Positions 11,316 through 23,795 of a DNA stretch of 64,000 nt are shown here, piece after piece. Under the pieces are notes generated by a model that saw nothing but the letters and a program-made list of their open reading frames with translations, was not told the DNA's origin and searched no databases. The DNA is taken from the NCBI GenBank assembly GCA_024345305.1, contig BRON01000017.1:248001-312000 (forward strand), read 5' to 3'. A program made the position numbers and the translations under genes. Each line of letters opens with the position of its first letter. Positions within the stretch are counted from its first letter, which is position 1. Source of the stretch: Mrakia gelida (lineage: Eukaryota > Basidiomycota > Tremellomycetes > Cystofilobasidiales > Mrakiaceae).

Positions 11316-14300
11316 CTACTCCGAGAACCCCGAATCCTCATCCCCCACATCCCTCCAACCCACCGACCACCTCCCCAACCCATAAAGTCCATCCACGAAC
11401 CTCTCCTTGGCCTCCTCGTCCACGGCGCTGCCGTTCTCGAGGTCGGGCGAGTTGAGGAGGGCTCGAAGGTGGAGGGTTTGAGGGAGGAGGGTGGGGAAGG
11501 ATTTGGACTTGACATTGTTGTTGTTGGTTTTGTTGGTGAGGGAAGGAAGGGAGAGGACGAGAGCTTGGTAAGTGATGAGGAAGGAGGAGATGGTGTTGAT
11601 TTGTTGGGTGATGGAGGTGGTGAAGCTCGAAGAGGTGGGGGTGAGATCGATATCTTCTCCTTCGTCGTTGTGGTCGAGGAATTCCTCAGCCGACTGAGAG
11701 GAAGAGGACGAAGACTCGACTCCTCCAACAGCAAGCAAAGCCTTCCCTCCCGCTCCCAAGGAACTCTGGATCCCTTGTCCGACAAGTCGTCCGAGAGACC
11801 ACTTGACTCCCTCCTCCTCTCGAACGAGCAACGACCATCCTCCCATGCAGACGAGGGCGAGCTCGTGTGCTTCTGATCCTGGCGTGGTCGAAGCGACGAG
11901 GGAGGCGATCTCGCTGGAGATGAGAGCCTTCCTTGATCGATCGGCGAGGATAGCGGGGAGGGTGACGAGGTTGGTAGGAGGGATGAAGGACGAGGAGGGT
12001 TGGGTTGCTGGAGGAGCGAAGGAAGAGAAGAGGGTTTGCCAGACGTGGAGGATGTCTCGAAGGGTGAGGGAGGAAGCGATGACCTCGAGGGGGGAGACGT
12101 TGGAGGAGAAGGCTTCGGGGGAGATGGCGAGGACGTCGCTGAGGGTGAGTTCGAGGACTTCCGCCATGGCTCGATCTTGAGGACGAGAGGGCGAGGAGGG
12201 GAGAGCGGCTCGGGCTGAGGACCAGAGGGCTGAGGCAGCGGGGGTGATGTCTCCTCCGGCGAGGGAGATGGAGAGGAGGGAGAGGAGAGAGAGGGTTCGA
12301 GGGGAGGAGGTCGACGAGGAGGTGGAGAGGTTGGCGAGTCGAAGGTAGGTGTAAAGGGAGGTGAGGTAGGATTTGAGGTCGGTGGCTGATATTATCGAAG
12401 CAAAAGCGAATCAAGAAAGGTCAGCTCCCGTTCACTCGCGAAGGAAAGAACGAAACGAAAGCAACGCGCGACTCACGCAAACTCATCTGCTTCTCCGCAA
12501 CTCTCTCCCACCCCCTCCTCTCCAACTCAACCATCTTCCCTCCTCCTCCCCCTCTCATTCTCGACCCCTTCCCCACCAACCCCTTACACCACTCTCCCAA
12601 CACCCCTCTCATGAGCGCCCTAACTCCCTTCGGCGCACCCAATTCTCTCCTAAGTTCCTCCACCTCAACCTCCTCCTTCCCCACCGCCTCCTCCAACCTC
12701 TGCATCCTCTCCTCATCCCTAGACCTAAACATCCTCAACATCAACCTCCTCAACGCAGGAAGAACCAACAAACACACCACCACTCCCAACCAAAGCTTCC
12801 ATCCCCAACTCCACCCCTCAGCACGCGAGGCGACTCCTCCAACAGCTCGTCGAGTCATCCCCATCACTCTCCCTCCTCCAGTCCCCTCAGACATAGCAAC
12901 AGGTACTCCACTCGCCTCGGACGCAAGTCCAAGACGTTCCGCTCCTCCAAAGAGGGAAACGGACGCGACCACTCCAAGGAGGACTTTCCCTCCGTCCGAG
13001 ACGAGCTCGGCTTTGCTGCTCTTGCGAGACTTGGCGGCGGAGGAGGCGGTGGGTTTGGCTCGTTTACGAGGAGGAGGTTTGGTGGGTTCGGAGTTGGGGG
13101 AGGTGGCTGCTGAGGAGGAGGAAGGGGAGGCGGAGTCGGAGGAGGCGTATGGGTAGGTGATGGAGGTGAGGTAAGGGTCGAGTTGGACGGTTTGTTCGGA
13201 GGATTCGAAGGCCTGGACGACGAACGAAGAAGACGCGAACGACGAGAGTCAGTAAGATTTCTGTGCGACGAGGTTGAAAGGTCGACGCGACGACAGAGCG
13301 AGCCAACTCACATTCCTCCACGCCTGTTTCTCATTCTCCGACATCCTCGCCTCAAGGAACTCGATGCTCCTCGACAACTTGGCTCGCTCCCTTTGAAGCA
13401 TCCAGATGTACTCCCTCGCGGCTCCGAGAACGGTCGCTTTGCCTTGCTTGGTCTCCTTGGGCATGCCGTCGATGAGACCCGTGAGAGGAGAGGGAGTGTC
13501 GAGAGGGAGGGTGGTGGGGGTGGAGGTGCCGCTGGAGGGGGTGGGTGGGCGGGGTGGGAAGGGGGGTGGGTGGGTTGGGTGGGAAAGGGACGGTGGTGGA
13601 TGGGAGGAAGAGATGGGCGGGGAGAGTGGGAAGAAAGGGAAGAATAGAGGTGGGTGGGTGGGAGGAATGAGGAAACGAAGGAAGAGCGCGCGTCAGCACT
13701 CGAGTTCGCGTTCGAGAAGACTGGGATGCGAAGAGCGACTCACAAAAGCACTCGAAGAACAGGAACCGAATCCCTCAGTCTCGTGAATCCATCCTACAAA
13801 GCCAACCAAAACAAAGCACGAACGAAGTCAGCCTCCGAACGAGAGGAAGACAAAGAAGGGAAGGGAAGAGGAGAAGAGAGAAAGAGCCGACTCACACTGA
13901 TATGATCCCTATACTTCCTCTCAATGGCATTATGATCCGACACCTTCCCGTTCTGCGAGATAGCCACGTTCGCCGACGCTGGGGCGCTCTGCTTGGGTTG
14001 TTCGACGACGAACGGCGATGCGGACGAGGAGAGTTTCCTCTTCGTGGTTGTCGTCGAAGTCGCTGAAGCGGAGGATTGTTGGGTAGAGGGAGGAGCGAGG
14101 GAAGCGAGGGAGTGGATACTCGATGCTGAGGAGGAGGGGTGGGAGTGACTTTGGGAGGTTCCTGAGTGGGAGTGGGTGAGGGAGGGTGGATGGGAGGAGG
14201 AAGAAGGGTGGTGGGCTGAGGAGAAGAGAGGTTCGGGGGTGAAGAGGGAGGCGTTGTTGATGTGCGAGAGGAGGAAGGAGGGGATGGGGGCGGGGTTGTT

Positions 14301-15151
14301 GTTGTTGTGGGAGGCTGTAATACGAGAGGAAGAAAGAGTGTTAGGGAAGGAAAGGATGGAGAGGGAAGAGGAAAGAGAGGAGGGACGAACCATCGGCGTT
14401 GGTCGCGAACCCGAGGTGGTTCTGCTGCTGCTGCTGTTGTTGCTGAGGGAGGAAGTTCTGGTTCTGGTTCTGGTTATTGATGGGACGATTGTTGTTGGTG
14501 TTCCCGAACTGGAAGAAAGGATCCAGATCCAAGAACTCTGTAGAGGGAGGTCTGCTTCCAGGAAACCATTCAGAAGAAGAGAGAGCAAGGAGGGGAATCG
14601 TACGAGGTCAGCTCCGGCCTCCTCCTTCCCTCCCTCTCCCCTCCCCCAAAGAAGCACACTCACCTCGAGAGATCCAAGCCGTGAACATGAGCACTACTAC
14701 TACTCGATCCTCCCCCACCTCCTCCTCCTCCTCCCATAGACATCAACCCGTTCCCCTGTCCTCCGAGTCCGTCTCCGAAAGAGAAAACATCGGCCATCCC
14801 TCCAAACGCTCCTCCTCCTCCCGACTCGTTCCCCCCTTCCGCACAGACTCCATTCATCATCCCAAAGATCTCATCCTCAGTAGGCAATCCACTCGTAGTA
14901 GAAGAAGGAGGGCTGTAGGATTGCGAAGACGACGAGCCCGTAGGTGGGCTGGCGGAGAAGTTGAAGAAGTTGGAAGAGGAGGGAGGGGCGTGGTGGGAGG
15001 AGGTCGAAGCCTCGTTCGAAGAGTGGAAGTCGAAGTTCAGAGCTCGTCCTCCTCCTCCGCCGTGTAGAGGATCGTCGTGATCGGGGGTGGAAGGTCGAAG
15101 GAACTCGTCGAACTCGGAGGAGTACATAACTGGGGAGTGGGAGGAGAGCAT
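11316..15151 (-). CDS. SRE1: SREBP transcription factor, membrane-bound bHLH-zip protein
   Basis: Reading on the minus strand from ATG at 15151 (or 15127) there are five or more exons. The N-terminal part is Ser/Gly/Asn/Gln-rich (poly-Gly and a Q8 run), as in an activation domain. The bHLH basic region reads SDHNAIERKYRDHI, with the Tyr that replaces Arg in SREBPs and permits SRE binding. It continues across an intron into DGFTRLRDSVPVLR and, after another intron, into KATVLGAAREYIWMLQRERAKL (helix 2 / zipper). A Ser-rich spacer leads to two hydrophobic segments (LLGVVASVSLFG and WLGVVVCLLVLPAL) flanking a short lumenal loop. A long cytosolic C-terminal regulatory domain (DUF2014-like) ends at TAG 11316. 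By family knowledge it is held in the ER and released by proteolysis in low sterol or oxygen. Ergosterol and hypoxia genes would be targets. Confidence 0.9.
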
Positions 15152-16335
15152 GGGTGAGTGAGGGTTAGGAAGGAAAGGAAGGAGGGGGGAGGGGCGAGTG
15201 AGCTCTCCTTTCCCCCAAGTGGTTCGAGTGGAGAGGGCGGTCGAACGACTCGCGCAGTTTCAGAACGTCGAGTTTTCCTTCTTTTCGGCCAGTTTTTCTC
15301 TCTGAGGCGCGAGGTTGGGTTGAACCTTATACATCTGGATGTTTTCTGAGCGAGAAAACCTGCCCTTCCTCCGCCTAAGCGTCGAGGAGGCAGAATCGAC
15401 TCGACCTCTTCCGGACGCGTCCTTGTTCTCGTCCTTGGAATCCTTCCATTCTCTTCGGGATGCTCGTTCGCTCGTCCTTTGTTTCGCTCGAGCTGCAGGA
15501 TGCGTAAAGTTCGTCACAGTTGATGAAGCTGGCATAGCCCGAGCGTTAAATAGGTCGGGTGTTTTCAACGTGCTCGAGCGGGAAGAGGGAGTTGGGAGAG
15601 ACGACGTCGCCGAGTTCTCGGAGTGTTGCTACACGCCAGAGAGTTCTGAGCACGAGTGAAGAGCGGCTGGGATGATTGGCTGAGGGAGCTTCATCGTATA
15701 GAGAAACGAGAAGAGCATCTGCGACGGGACGAAACGAGGAAGGAGAGAGAAGACGCGTCGAGATCAGATCTTCGTCTTCGCGAGTTCGAGCGGTCACCAA
15801 GGCCCAGCGGGAAGGTACTCACAGCTGGTCAAAGATGGAGAAGAGTTGCTATGACGGTGTGGTCGTGACGGTCGTGACTGAGTAAAGTATCGTAAGCTTG
15901 GGAGAGGAGAACACATCGCGTCAGTTTCGGTTCGATGCCCGATGCGACCAGGGACGGACGAGGTAGCTCACAGGAAGGATATCAGGATTTGGAGAAAGGA
16001 GCTCACTAAAGCGAGTGTCCACCGTCTGGGGACTCGACGTCGACCTGACCGATCTCTAGGTCGAACGAGAGTGCGACGACCGACCGAAGACGACGAGGAT
16101 CCGAGACGAACGACGAGGCTTCGAGGTATGGGACAGGCCGATAATGTTGTGGTGATGAGATGGTTTGAATGCTTCGGGAGGATGAAGGGAGACGAGGAGG
16201 CTGTTGAAGTCGGATTGAGGAGGAGGGAGGGGAGTCGCGTCGTCGAAGGACCTGAAAACAGACGAAGAGAGTCAGCTGCGTCTGCAGAGGAGGGTGCAGG
16301 AGTGAGATGAAGGGAACTCATCGAAGGAACTCACC
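15152..16335. other. Intergenic region upstream of the SREBP gene
   Basis: About 1.2 kb between the SREBP start and the stop of the next minus-strand gene. Open frames here are short, mutually overlapping and Arg/Ser/Glu-rich, typical of GC-rich shadow frames. It includes two GACGCGTC palindromes. I find no clear sterol-response element by eye. Probably a long promoter / 5' leader. Confidence 0.4.
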
Positions 16336-17456
16336 TCAGAGCTCCTTCTCGACGCTGAAAAGAGATCTAAAGCTCGGGGCGAGCTCGCTCGATCGAATCG
16401 CCTCCTCCAGCTCCATCTTCTCCTCCTCCGAGCGAGCGACCACGATGAGGGAACCAGGTTGCATGGAGTCGATTCCGAATTGTTGCGAGTCCATTTCGAA
16501 ATCCGTAAAGAAATCGTTCCAGTGCCGGACGGGCTGGCCGTCATGGGAGCGACAGGGAGGGACGATGGACGCGAGGTGAAGGCGGATCTGCAGGCGTCGT
16601 AACAGAGGAGGGGAGAGACCGACGAGACAACCCCCCATGTTCATGCCCGAGTAAGGAATCAATCCAGCGAGATCGACTTGGGTCAATCGTGACCATCCGA
16701 CGAGTCGAAAGGTCCCGAGGGAGATCCAGGCGTGGTTGTCGCGTTCCTCGAATTCGACCTCGGACGCGTGGAACGTGCAGCGTCGGGGGTTGAGATGAGG
16801 GAGGACGCATGAGTGGATAGCCTCGAGCGGTGATGTGGATAGGAAACCATCTTGGTAGTGGATTTCGAGGTTGTCGAGAGGTAGAGGGCCAGTTGAGTCG
16901 AGGCGAGAGGAGGAGATGTGGAGGTTCGTCGGGACGAAAGGGAGAGAGGCGAAGTCGAGGGTGAGGCTTTGGATCTGCGATAGGGAGAGGAAGGTGTTGA
17001 TTCGAGATGGGGAAAGAGTCTATCCACACAGTTACAAGGGTCAGTAGAAACCGAGGAAAGCGACAAGGATAGACGGGGGTCGAGCTCACCTTCGAGTCCT
17101 CCTTCCTCTCGCAAAAGAGCTGCTCCAACCGCCTCGTCTCCCTCACCACCACCTCCTTATACAGCATCGGAGCAGTCGCAGATAAAAAGTCCAACGAGAC
17201 CCTTCCTAGAACGGCGAGAGTGGAAACGTCGGCCTGTTCGAAGACGAGGAGGAGGACGTCCCACTTCCACGACGATGGACGAGGAGCGAGCTGGAGGACG
17301 ATCAAGAGAAGAAAGTAGACAGTCAGCAGCCAGTCGAGCTTCATGAGATGACGAGCGACTCACTTCTGACATGCCAAGCAGAGGTGTACGAGGGCGGGAG
17401 GGCCAGAGGTTTGAAGAGGATGAAGAGCTGGAGAAGGAAAGGAGGAGGAGAGCCAT
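16336..17456 (-). CDS. F-box-like protein
   Basis: Start ATG at 17456 (CACCATGG). Exon 1 encodes a Ser-rich leader ending at a GTGAGTCG donor. The next exon carries a probable F-box (SWKWDVLLLVFEQADVST, then LAVLGRVSLDFLSATAPMLYKEV). After an intron near 17090, about 210 further residues form an irregular leucine-rich region (LSQIQSLTLDFASLPF, LTQVDLAGLIP, LRRLQIRLHL) typical of basidiomycete F-box/LRR adaptors. Stop at 16336. F-box proteins link substrates to SCF ubiquitin ligase through Skp1; the substrate is unknown. The F-box match is by pattern only and is weaker than in the disrupted gene at 43482. Confidence 0.6.
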
Positions 17457-17677
17457 GGTGAGCTTCGACGTTTCCTCCCTGCTCTCGACGCAGTTCAACT
17501 CACTGAAAGGGCTTGCCGGACTCACTTGATGATCCTAAGAAAGCCTAGTATTAGCTTGAGCTGTTCTAGAAGAAGAAGAAGGGGGGTGGATGCTGGGCGT
17601 TGCGAGCGAAACGAAGAGGTGCGAGCTCACCCTCCTTCCCTTTCCCTCCCTTCTTTTTGTTTCTCACAACGCTCACC

Positions 17678-18875
17678 ATGTCCGTCCAACCAGATTCCAA
17701 GAAGAGAAAAGCTTCCTGTCCTTCCTCTTCCACTTCCGTCTCACCCCTCACTACGTCTCTTCTCAAAGACGCGCTCTCTTCTCTTCCAGCCGACTCGTTC
17801 TGGAACCTCGTCTCTTCCTCCCTCCTCCCTCATGTCAACTCGCTTCCCTCCTACCAGATCAAGAAGATCAAAGCCTCCTTCCAAGACGCCATCGATGCCA
17901 GACATGCCATCAACACTCTCGATTCCGAGAACCGAGAATCCGAGCTGGACGAGAAGCTCGACGAGTTCAGAACCTCCGTCGATACGAGGTGGAAACAAGA
18001 AGCGGACGAGCAGGTCAGTCCCTCGCCTTCTCTCTTCGATACGTCCCTCTTTCGCTGGCTGATCCTTGAACGGTTGTCTTCTTCAAGGGAACGATGATGA
18101 CCGACGTTGTCTTCATGATCACAGAATGGCTCGAGGCGATCTTCGACGTCTGCGTGGAGGACAAGGAGGAGCTCGCGCTCGGACACGACTCGTTCTTGAT
18201 CCTCAAACGAGCTCTTCACGTCGTGAGCCACTCGGACTCGAGGTGAGTAAGAATACGTACTATATCCCTGGTGCTTGACGTGTCTGTCTTCTCTCGCGTG
18301 TACCCGAACCGCCGCGTCGTTCGCTCTTGCCTAGACGCTTCCGACTTTGATCTCCTCATCCCTCTCTGCGCTGACACACAGGACCACCTTCGAGCACATC
18401 GACTACGAAGTCGAAGTCGGTCGATATTCAACGTCCGCCAAAGCCAGCGAAGTCCTCGCGAAGACGTGGAGAGACTTCATCCTCGTCGCTCTCGCCGCCG
18501 GTCAGGAAGACCTCGCGATCAAATCCCTCAAGGAGGCTAAGGGAGTCGAGGACTTCGAGAGCTTCGTAAGGGGAGAGTCCGAGATCCGTGAGTTCGACCG
18601 TTGATATCTGCTTCGAGGGAAGCTCATCACCAACCACCAGAAACCCACTGACTGGGTCGTGTCGACGTCTCGATCTTCCCCAGTGAACGAGACCACGAAT
18701 GGCTACCCCTTCGACGATGAATGGTACTCTGCTGAGATGAAGAGTGCGTGAGTTTGATCCTCGCGTCCCCTCGCGTCCTGTTCGTTTTGTCGCGTCGCGT
18801 CGCTCTTGACTGACCTCCCCTCGCTCGTTCCTTCCTTCAGCTGCTCTCCCTCGCCTTCGAGCCCTTCTCAAATGA
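17678..18875 (+). CDS. Unidentified helical protein
   Basis: ATG at 17678 in CACCATGTCC. The N-terminus has a basic cluster (SKKRK, residues 7-11) that could act as a nuclear localisation signal. Exons spell an almost all-helical protein of about 280 residues (DALSSLPADSFWNLV, KIKASFQDAIDARHAI, VVFMITEWLEAIFDVC, SEVLAKTWRDFILVAL). The end depends on the last donor. GTGCGT after ATGAAGA gives a short final exon stopping at 18873-18875. GTGAGT three bases later would run on into DNA that codes for Sld5 on the other strand, so I prefer the first. A distant resemblance to nuclear proteasome-tethering factors of the Cut8/STS1 type (basic N-terminus plus helical bundle) is possible but not shown. 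It converges on SLD5. Confidence 0.6.
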
Positions 18876-18947
18876 TCTACCGTTTCGAAGTATATGCCTT
18901 TCCTTCGCAGTCAAGATGTGAGACGAAAGACATCGTGATTTGGGAGC

Positions 18948-20382
18948 CTAAATCAACTCTGCTCTCCCTTCTCGCACCCAACCTTCGACCATCCCCCAGC
19001 GAACGAGATGCGTCGTTCCTTTGGCGAAGTCGGCGTCTTGACCGCTGTGAAAGATGCGTGCACAAGAGGAAGGAGAGTCAGCGCTGCATTCGCTGTCGCG
19101 AGGAAAGACGAACAGGAGAGAAAGGGCGAGAGAAGAACGAGAAGGGGAGGGAGGGACGAAGAGACGAAAGCAGACGCGACTCACGAGGGAAGACGAGCCG
19201 GACCGATATCCTTCTTGCAGTAGATGAACACGGGCGTTTTGGAGTTGGGTTTGGATACTGTAGAGATCGAATGAAACCCAAACGAAGGCAGAAGTTAGCG
19301 AGCGAGCGAGAGCAGGCAGAGGAGCGACGCGTCGAGAACGAAGAAGGACGGGCGAAAACTCACCCATGTCGGTTCCATCGTTGTGCAGTTCCGTGAGCGA
19401 GTGAAGCGAGGGAGGAAGCGAGTTGAGGACCGAAGATTTGTAGTGTGCGACGAGGAGAGCGTTGTACCTGTTCGGCGAACGAAGGGGAGAGCTGAGCTCG
19501 CGATTCGGAGGAGGGCTGAGAACGAAGGAGAAGAGAGGGATGGACCGTTTCGCATGAGTGAGCTCTAGAGGTGAGAGCAGGTAGTGCATCGATGGTGTTG
19601 AGCTGATGTGTTGAGCAAAACGTTCGATCTGCGAAGAAGGAAGGGTGAGCTCAGGCGAAAAAGGACGCGAGGAGGGAAATGGAAGCGAGAGAGAGCTCAC
19701 TTTGGAAAGACGTGTGCGAAGGTAGGCTCTGATGAGGAACTTGACTCGTTCGATCTCTGTTTGAACCAGCATCAGCTTGAAGTGTTCTTCTTCCGAGGTT
19801 GAGGCTTCCGAGAGGAGGAGGGTGACCATGTCCGTCTGAAGGAAAAGAAGCAGGAGCGAAGGAGGGGGAACAAAGGTCAGCTCGCGTTTCCTTCCTCTCG
19901 TATGGTCGTCTCGCACTACCAAGAGGCCAGGCGTGGAGGACTTTGCTCACCTGCTGCTCCACCTTATGCATGAGATCATCCACGATGTCTCCCTCCCATT
20001 TGAGCACGCTCGGAGCTGCTCGTTCAGCGACCCAAGCTCGCATCAACCTCCTCACTCTCGTGTCCTCCTCCCCATCGTCGTCTCCTCCGTCGTCCCCAGC
20101 TCCATCATTCCCACCGTCGTCATCGTCATCTGGAGGATCTCCCATGAAAGCATCCTCCGGTTGTCGATCCAGATCGTAGTCGATGTTGTCTTGGTCTGGT
20201 GAGGAGTGACGAGAAGACTGAGCTCGATTCAGGAAGGAGGAAGGACCAGGTCCAGCTCGAGCTCCAGAGGTGGAGGAGGAGCCAGCTCGAGCGGGCGGAG
20301 GAGGAGGAGGGCGAGCTTGAGGAGCGGGAGAACATCGACCACCGTCCGAGTCGGAATCTTGTTCGAAGAAGGAGGAGGACAT
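18948..20382 (-). CDS. SLD5: GINS complex subunit Sld5
   Basis: Start ATG at 20382 on the minus strand, stop TAG at 18948. The first exon holds a Pro/Ser-rich and very acidic extension of about 115 residues, then a helix leading into the GINS A-domain. Later exons read LVQTEIERVKFLIRAYLRTRLSK, IERFAQH, YLLSPLELTHAKRYNALLVAHYKSSVLNSLP, then the B-domain ending GTTHLVRWGMVEGWVREGRAELI. These match the Sld5 order of long helices followed by a small beta domain that closes on a hydrophobic Leu-Ile end. Sld5 with Psf1-3 binds Cdc45 and Mcm2-7 to form the CMG helicase at replication forks. It shares a short divergent promoter with the gene at 20640. Confidence 0.88.
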
Positions 20383-20639
20383 AGAAAGGCAAGGGAGGAG
20401 CGATGGATGTGGTTTGGCGAAGAAGGACGCGAGCTCGTCGATCCACTTCTTTCGAGACCTGCAACGGCTTCCTTTCTCTTTTCTCCTTTTCTCCAAATCC
20501 ACCAAGCAGCATCGGATATCATCCTTGCATATACCCACTCCCTCGTCATCGAAGACTCGACTCTGGAAAACCTTCCCTTCGCTCTCGGTTGAGCTCGACA
20601 TCACCTTCCCCTCCTCCTTCCCTTCCCCTCCTCTCCACG
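20383..20639. promoter_or_regulatory. Bidirectional promoter SLD5 / coiled-coil gene
   Basis: 257 bases separate the two divergent ATGs, so both promoters and 5' leaders must fit here. It contains GGACGCGAG (one base short of an ACGCGT box) near the SLD5 side and pyrimidine-rich tracts on the + strand before 20640. Confidence 0.5.
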
Positions 20640-23599
20640 ATGCCTTCGGTTCTCCCTCCCTCCCCTTCCTCCTCTTCAGCTCTGAGTCGATGGAGTTCGA
20701 TCTCACCTTGGACTCGTCAACTCTCCCTTCAAATCCTCCAAGTCACCTCTCTCTCCATCACCTTCACGCTCGCGTACGAACCTTCCTCAACTTCAACCTC
20801 CTCCCTTCTTCCACACTCGTCGACGGCCAACAACCCAACCTCCTCTTCTTCCACCTCTTCCAACTCCACCACCTCCTTCAACCCTGCTGCGCGCATCACT
20901 GCTACGACTGCGCTTACTCCTCACAACTCCAAGTCGTCCAGAGGCAGGAGGAGGAAGCAGAACAGGAAGGCAGCTCAGCATGCTCCCACGACCTCGCATT
21001 CGAATCAGGTCTCGTCCGCTTCCGAGGGAGAGGACGGAGGAGATGAGGATTCTACGACGGCTGTAGAGAGCGATCATATCCTCAGTGGGCCAGGAGGAGG
21101 AATGACTCTTCTCGTCTCTCCGAGAAGGGACGGCAGGGAGGGAGGGGAGGGCACTAGTCGAGTCCCTGGAGGAGCGAGACCTCACTTTGCTACCTTGCTC
21201 AGCAGAGGTCTGGCCGTCACGGTGAACGGCTCGCCTTGGAGGAGTGTAGCGGCTCATGTAGGAGAAGGCGTAGACGAAGCTGTAGTAGTTGTCTATGGGC
21301 TTAGGTGAGCTTCATGCGAAGGAGGGAGGACGATGGAAAGCCGAGCTCGAGCTGACCTTCTTTCCCTTCGTCTTCTGTTTCCATCGCATCAGTCCTGGAC
21401 GAGAGTACAACGTCGAGCTGGGTCTAGTAGGAGACGACGAGGGCAAGGTATCAGGAGATACCAACTCTGGTTAGTCGCTCTCTCTCTCCCTCCTCTATTA
21501 GCGTCGAGTCGAAGCTCATTCTCGTCCTCCCTCCCTTTGCCTCAGGCTCGACGACCACCATCCCATCTCTCTCCCAACCCGACGCCACTCCTCCCTCCCC
21601 TCACTCCCTCAACACCCCCTCCACAGCCATCTCAACCTCCTCAACCCGCTCCCGCTCTCGAGCCAACTCTCTTCGGTCGCGCTCTCGAGCCAACTCCTCC
21701 TCCTCATCCCATCACCCGACCATCACCGTCCCTCCTCTCCCTCAACCAGCCCCTCTCCCATCCTCTTCCTCGCCACTTCCCTCCCCTCCGATCCCAACAG
21801 TACCCACACCAGCTCAACCATCAGCTCGAACCCCCTCTCCAGCACCCAAACAACCTCACCCAGCGATGACCGTCGAATCCCTCACCATCCTCCTCAAACA
21901 TCGTCTCTCCCAATCGGAATCCCAACACTCTATCCTCTCCGCAGACCTCAAAGCCCACCGTCGAACCTCCCAGAAGACAGAATCTCACCTTCGCACCACC
22001 ATCTCAACCTTCCAAAAGACGCTGGAGAAGAGTTCGGCTGGCGATTTGAGGGCGAGACAGAAGGTGCTTGCGTTGGGAGAGAGTGTGAAGCGATTGATTG
22101 GTGGGAAGGAGGAGGTGAGGGTGCTAGACGGAGAGATTTGGGAGGAGCTTGGGGAGCTGGAGAACGAGGAGGAGCGGTGGAAGGAGGAGTGGGAGAAGGT
22201 GAGGAGGGAGGGGGAGGAGGTCGAGAGGAAGAGAGGTGAGGTGGTAGGGAAGAATGAGAAGTTGACGGCTGAGTGGGAGGCTGAGTTGGGTGGGTTGGTG
22301 GGGAAGTTGGAGAAGGTGAGTCGTCGTGTCTCCCCTTTGCGCTGAGTGTCTGCGGGCCGAACGTAAAGACGCGAAGGCTGGACGAAAGAAATGAACTCGA
22401 ACTGACGCGTCTTTCTTCGCGCTTCGCTCCCACCTCAGCTCAACGTCAAGCACGACCGACTCACTCAGCAGATCGGAACTCTCAACGATCATCTCAACTC
22501 CATCGCCAAAGAGCGAGACGACCTCTCGAACGGATCTCATCCCATCATCCAGGAAGCAGCAGTGAACGCGTCTCACTCCCAAAGCGGATCGAGGCAGCAG
22601 TACTACGACGGCCAACGCTTCGATCACGAGGCAGCCTACCCTCACCATTATGGCCAAGGACCCTACCCTCCAGGAGCCTACAAAGGTCGACCTCCGCAGA
22701 TGGCTCCTCCCGCTCGAGGAGGGTACGGGGGAGTTGTTCCTCCTCAGCTTCGACAGCAACAGCAGCAGCAGCAACAACAACAGCAACAGCAACAGCAACA
22801 ACTCCAGCAGCTTCAGCATCGACAGTTCGTCGCTCCTCGACCAGTTCAACCCTCCACCTCCACCTCGCAATCTTCTCCTCAGTACCAAACTCCCAACCCT
22901 TCGCCGACGACGGCTGGAACGCAAGCTCAATCCCAATCCTCTCCCTCCCCAGCCTTCCGACCTCACAACTACTCCCACTCTCACCACTTCCATCGTCCCT
23001 CCCCTCCCTTCGCTCAGCAATCCCAAGCTCCCGCTTCAGCCTCAGCAGGTCAACCCTCCTTCTCACCCTTCGGCGACATGCCATCGACATCTCCCACCTC
23101 CTCCCCTCCAGCAGCGGGACTCGGAGGAAGTCATCGAATCGGATCCAACCCGTCCGCCTCCCCATTCTCTCCCTCCTTCGCCAACGCCGTACCAATAGGA
23201 CTCGGAGGAGGACCGTACGGGTCCAACCCTCCCTCGAGATCGGGATCCCTCTCTGGACCTTCAGGCGGCTCGCCATTCCCCTCCCACCCTTCACCCTCCC
23301 CTCCTCCTCCTCTCTCCAACCACTCGTCGGCGTCAAACATCCACAACAGCAATCCAGGTGGACCTCAGTCCCCTCTCGCGCTCAACTACCCTGGACACGC
23401 GACGTCGACGAGCTCCCCGGGAGGAACGACGACGACGAGGAGAGGGAGTGGAGACGACGCGTTCCCTCCTCTGTCGCCGACCGCGTCGAGACACAATTCG
23501 GGAGGAGGGCCTTTGGAGAGTGGGAAGGGACTGGTGGAGCAGGCGGTGGAGGTGCCGCTGCCGCTGAGTCCGACGGTGGGCGAGGGTGCGAGGTACTAG
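20640..23599 (+). CDS. Large coiled-coil, low-complexity protein with a short beta-rich module
   Basis: ATG at 20640. Residues about 15-55 and 190-260 together look like a split fibronectin-III-like or immunoglobulin-like module (TRQLSLQILQVTSLSITFTLAYEPS, then LAVTVNGSPWRSVAAHV, VVVVYGL, PGREYNVELGLV), interrupted by a Ser/Thr/Asn-rich loop with a basic patch (GRRRKQNRK). A Pro/Ser linker follows. Next comes a strong coiled coil of about 200 residues (MTVESLTILLKHRL through WKEEWEKVRREGEEVERKR, continuing after an intron as LNVKHDRLTQQIGTLNDHL). The last 330 residues are disordered, Gln/Ser/Pro/Gly-rich, with a poly-Q run. The stop is TAG at 23597-23599. The architecture resembles the fungal AcrB-type ubiquitination-network signalling proteins, but I cannot confirm this. 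Confidence 0.7.
22754..22801 (+). repeat. CAG/CAA repeat encoding poly-glutamine
   Basis: A run of about 16 mixed CAG and CAA codons after a CGA codon, followed by LQQLQ. Interruption of CAG by CAA should limit slippage. It lies in the disordered C-terminal region of the coiled-coil protein. Confidence 0.9.
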
Positions 23600-23795
23600 G
23601 CAACCGAGGGAGCGGGTTTTTCGTTTTGCTTTGCTCTTCGCTTTTCTCTCGTTCTCTTTTTGATTGCCCAACACGATATCCTGATCGAACTCTACAACAT
23701 ATATAACGACTCTCTGAACCAATCCAAACAACGATGAACCACAACCAACCAAAAAACACGAGACCCGCGAAACGAAGAATGAAACCGTCGACTGA

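Noticed and set aside
17678..18875. Naming the gene Cut8/STS1
   Set aside because: Only basic N-terminus and helical pattern agree; no diagnostic motif seen, so left unnamed.
22562..23026. Antisense Leu-rich frame opposite the poly-Q region
   Set aside because: Poly-Leu run is simply the complement of the CAG/CAA repeat.
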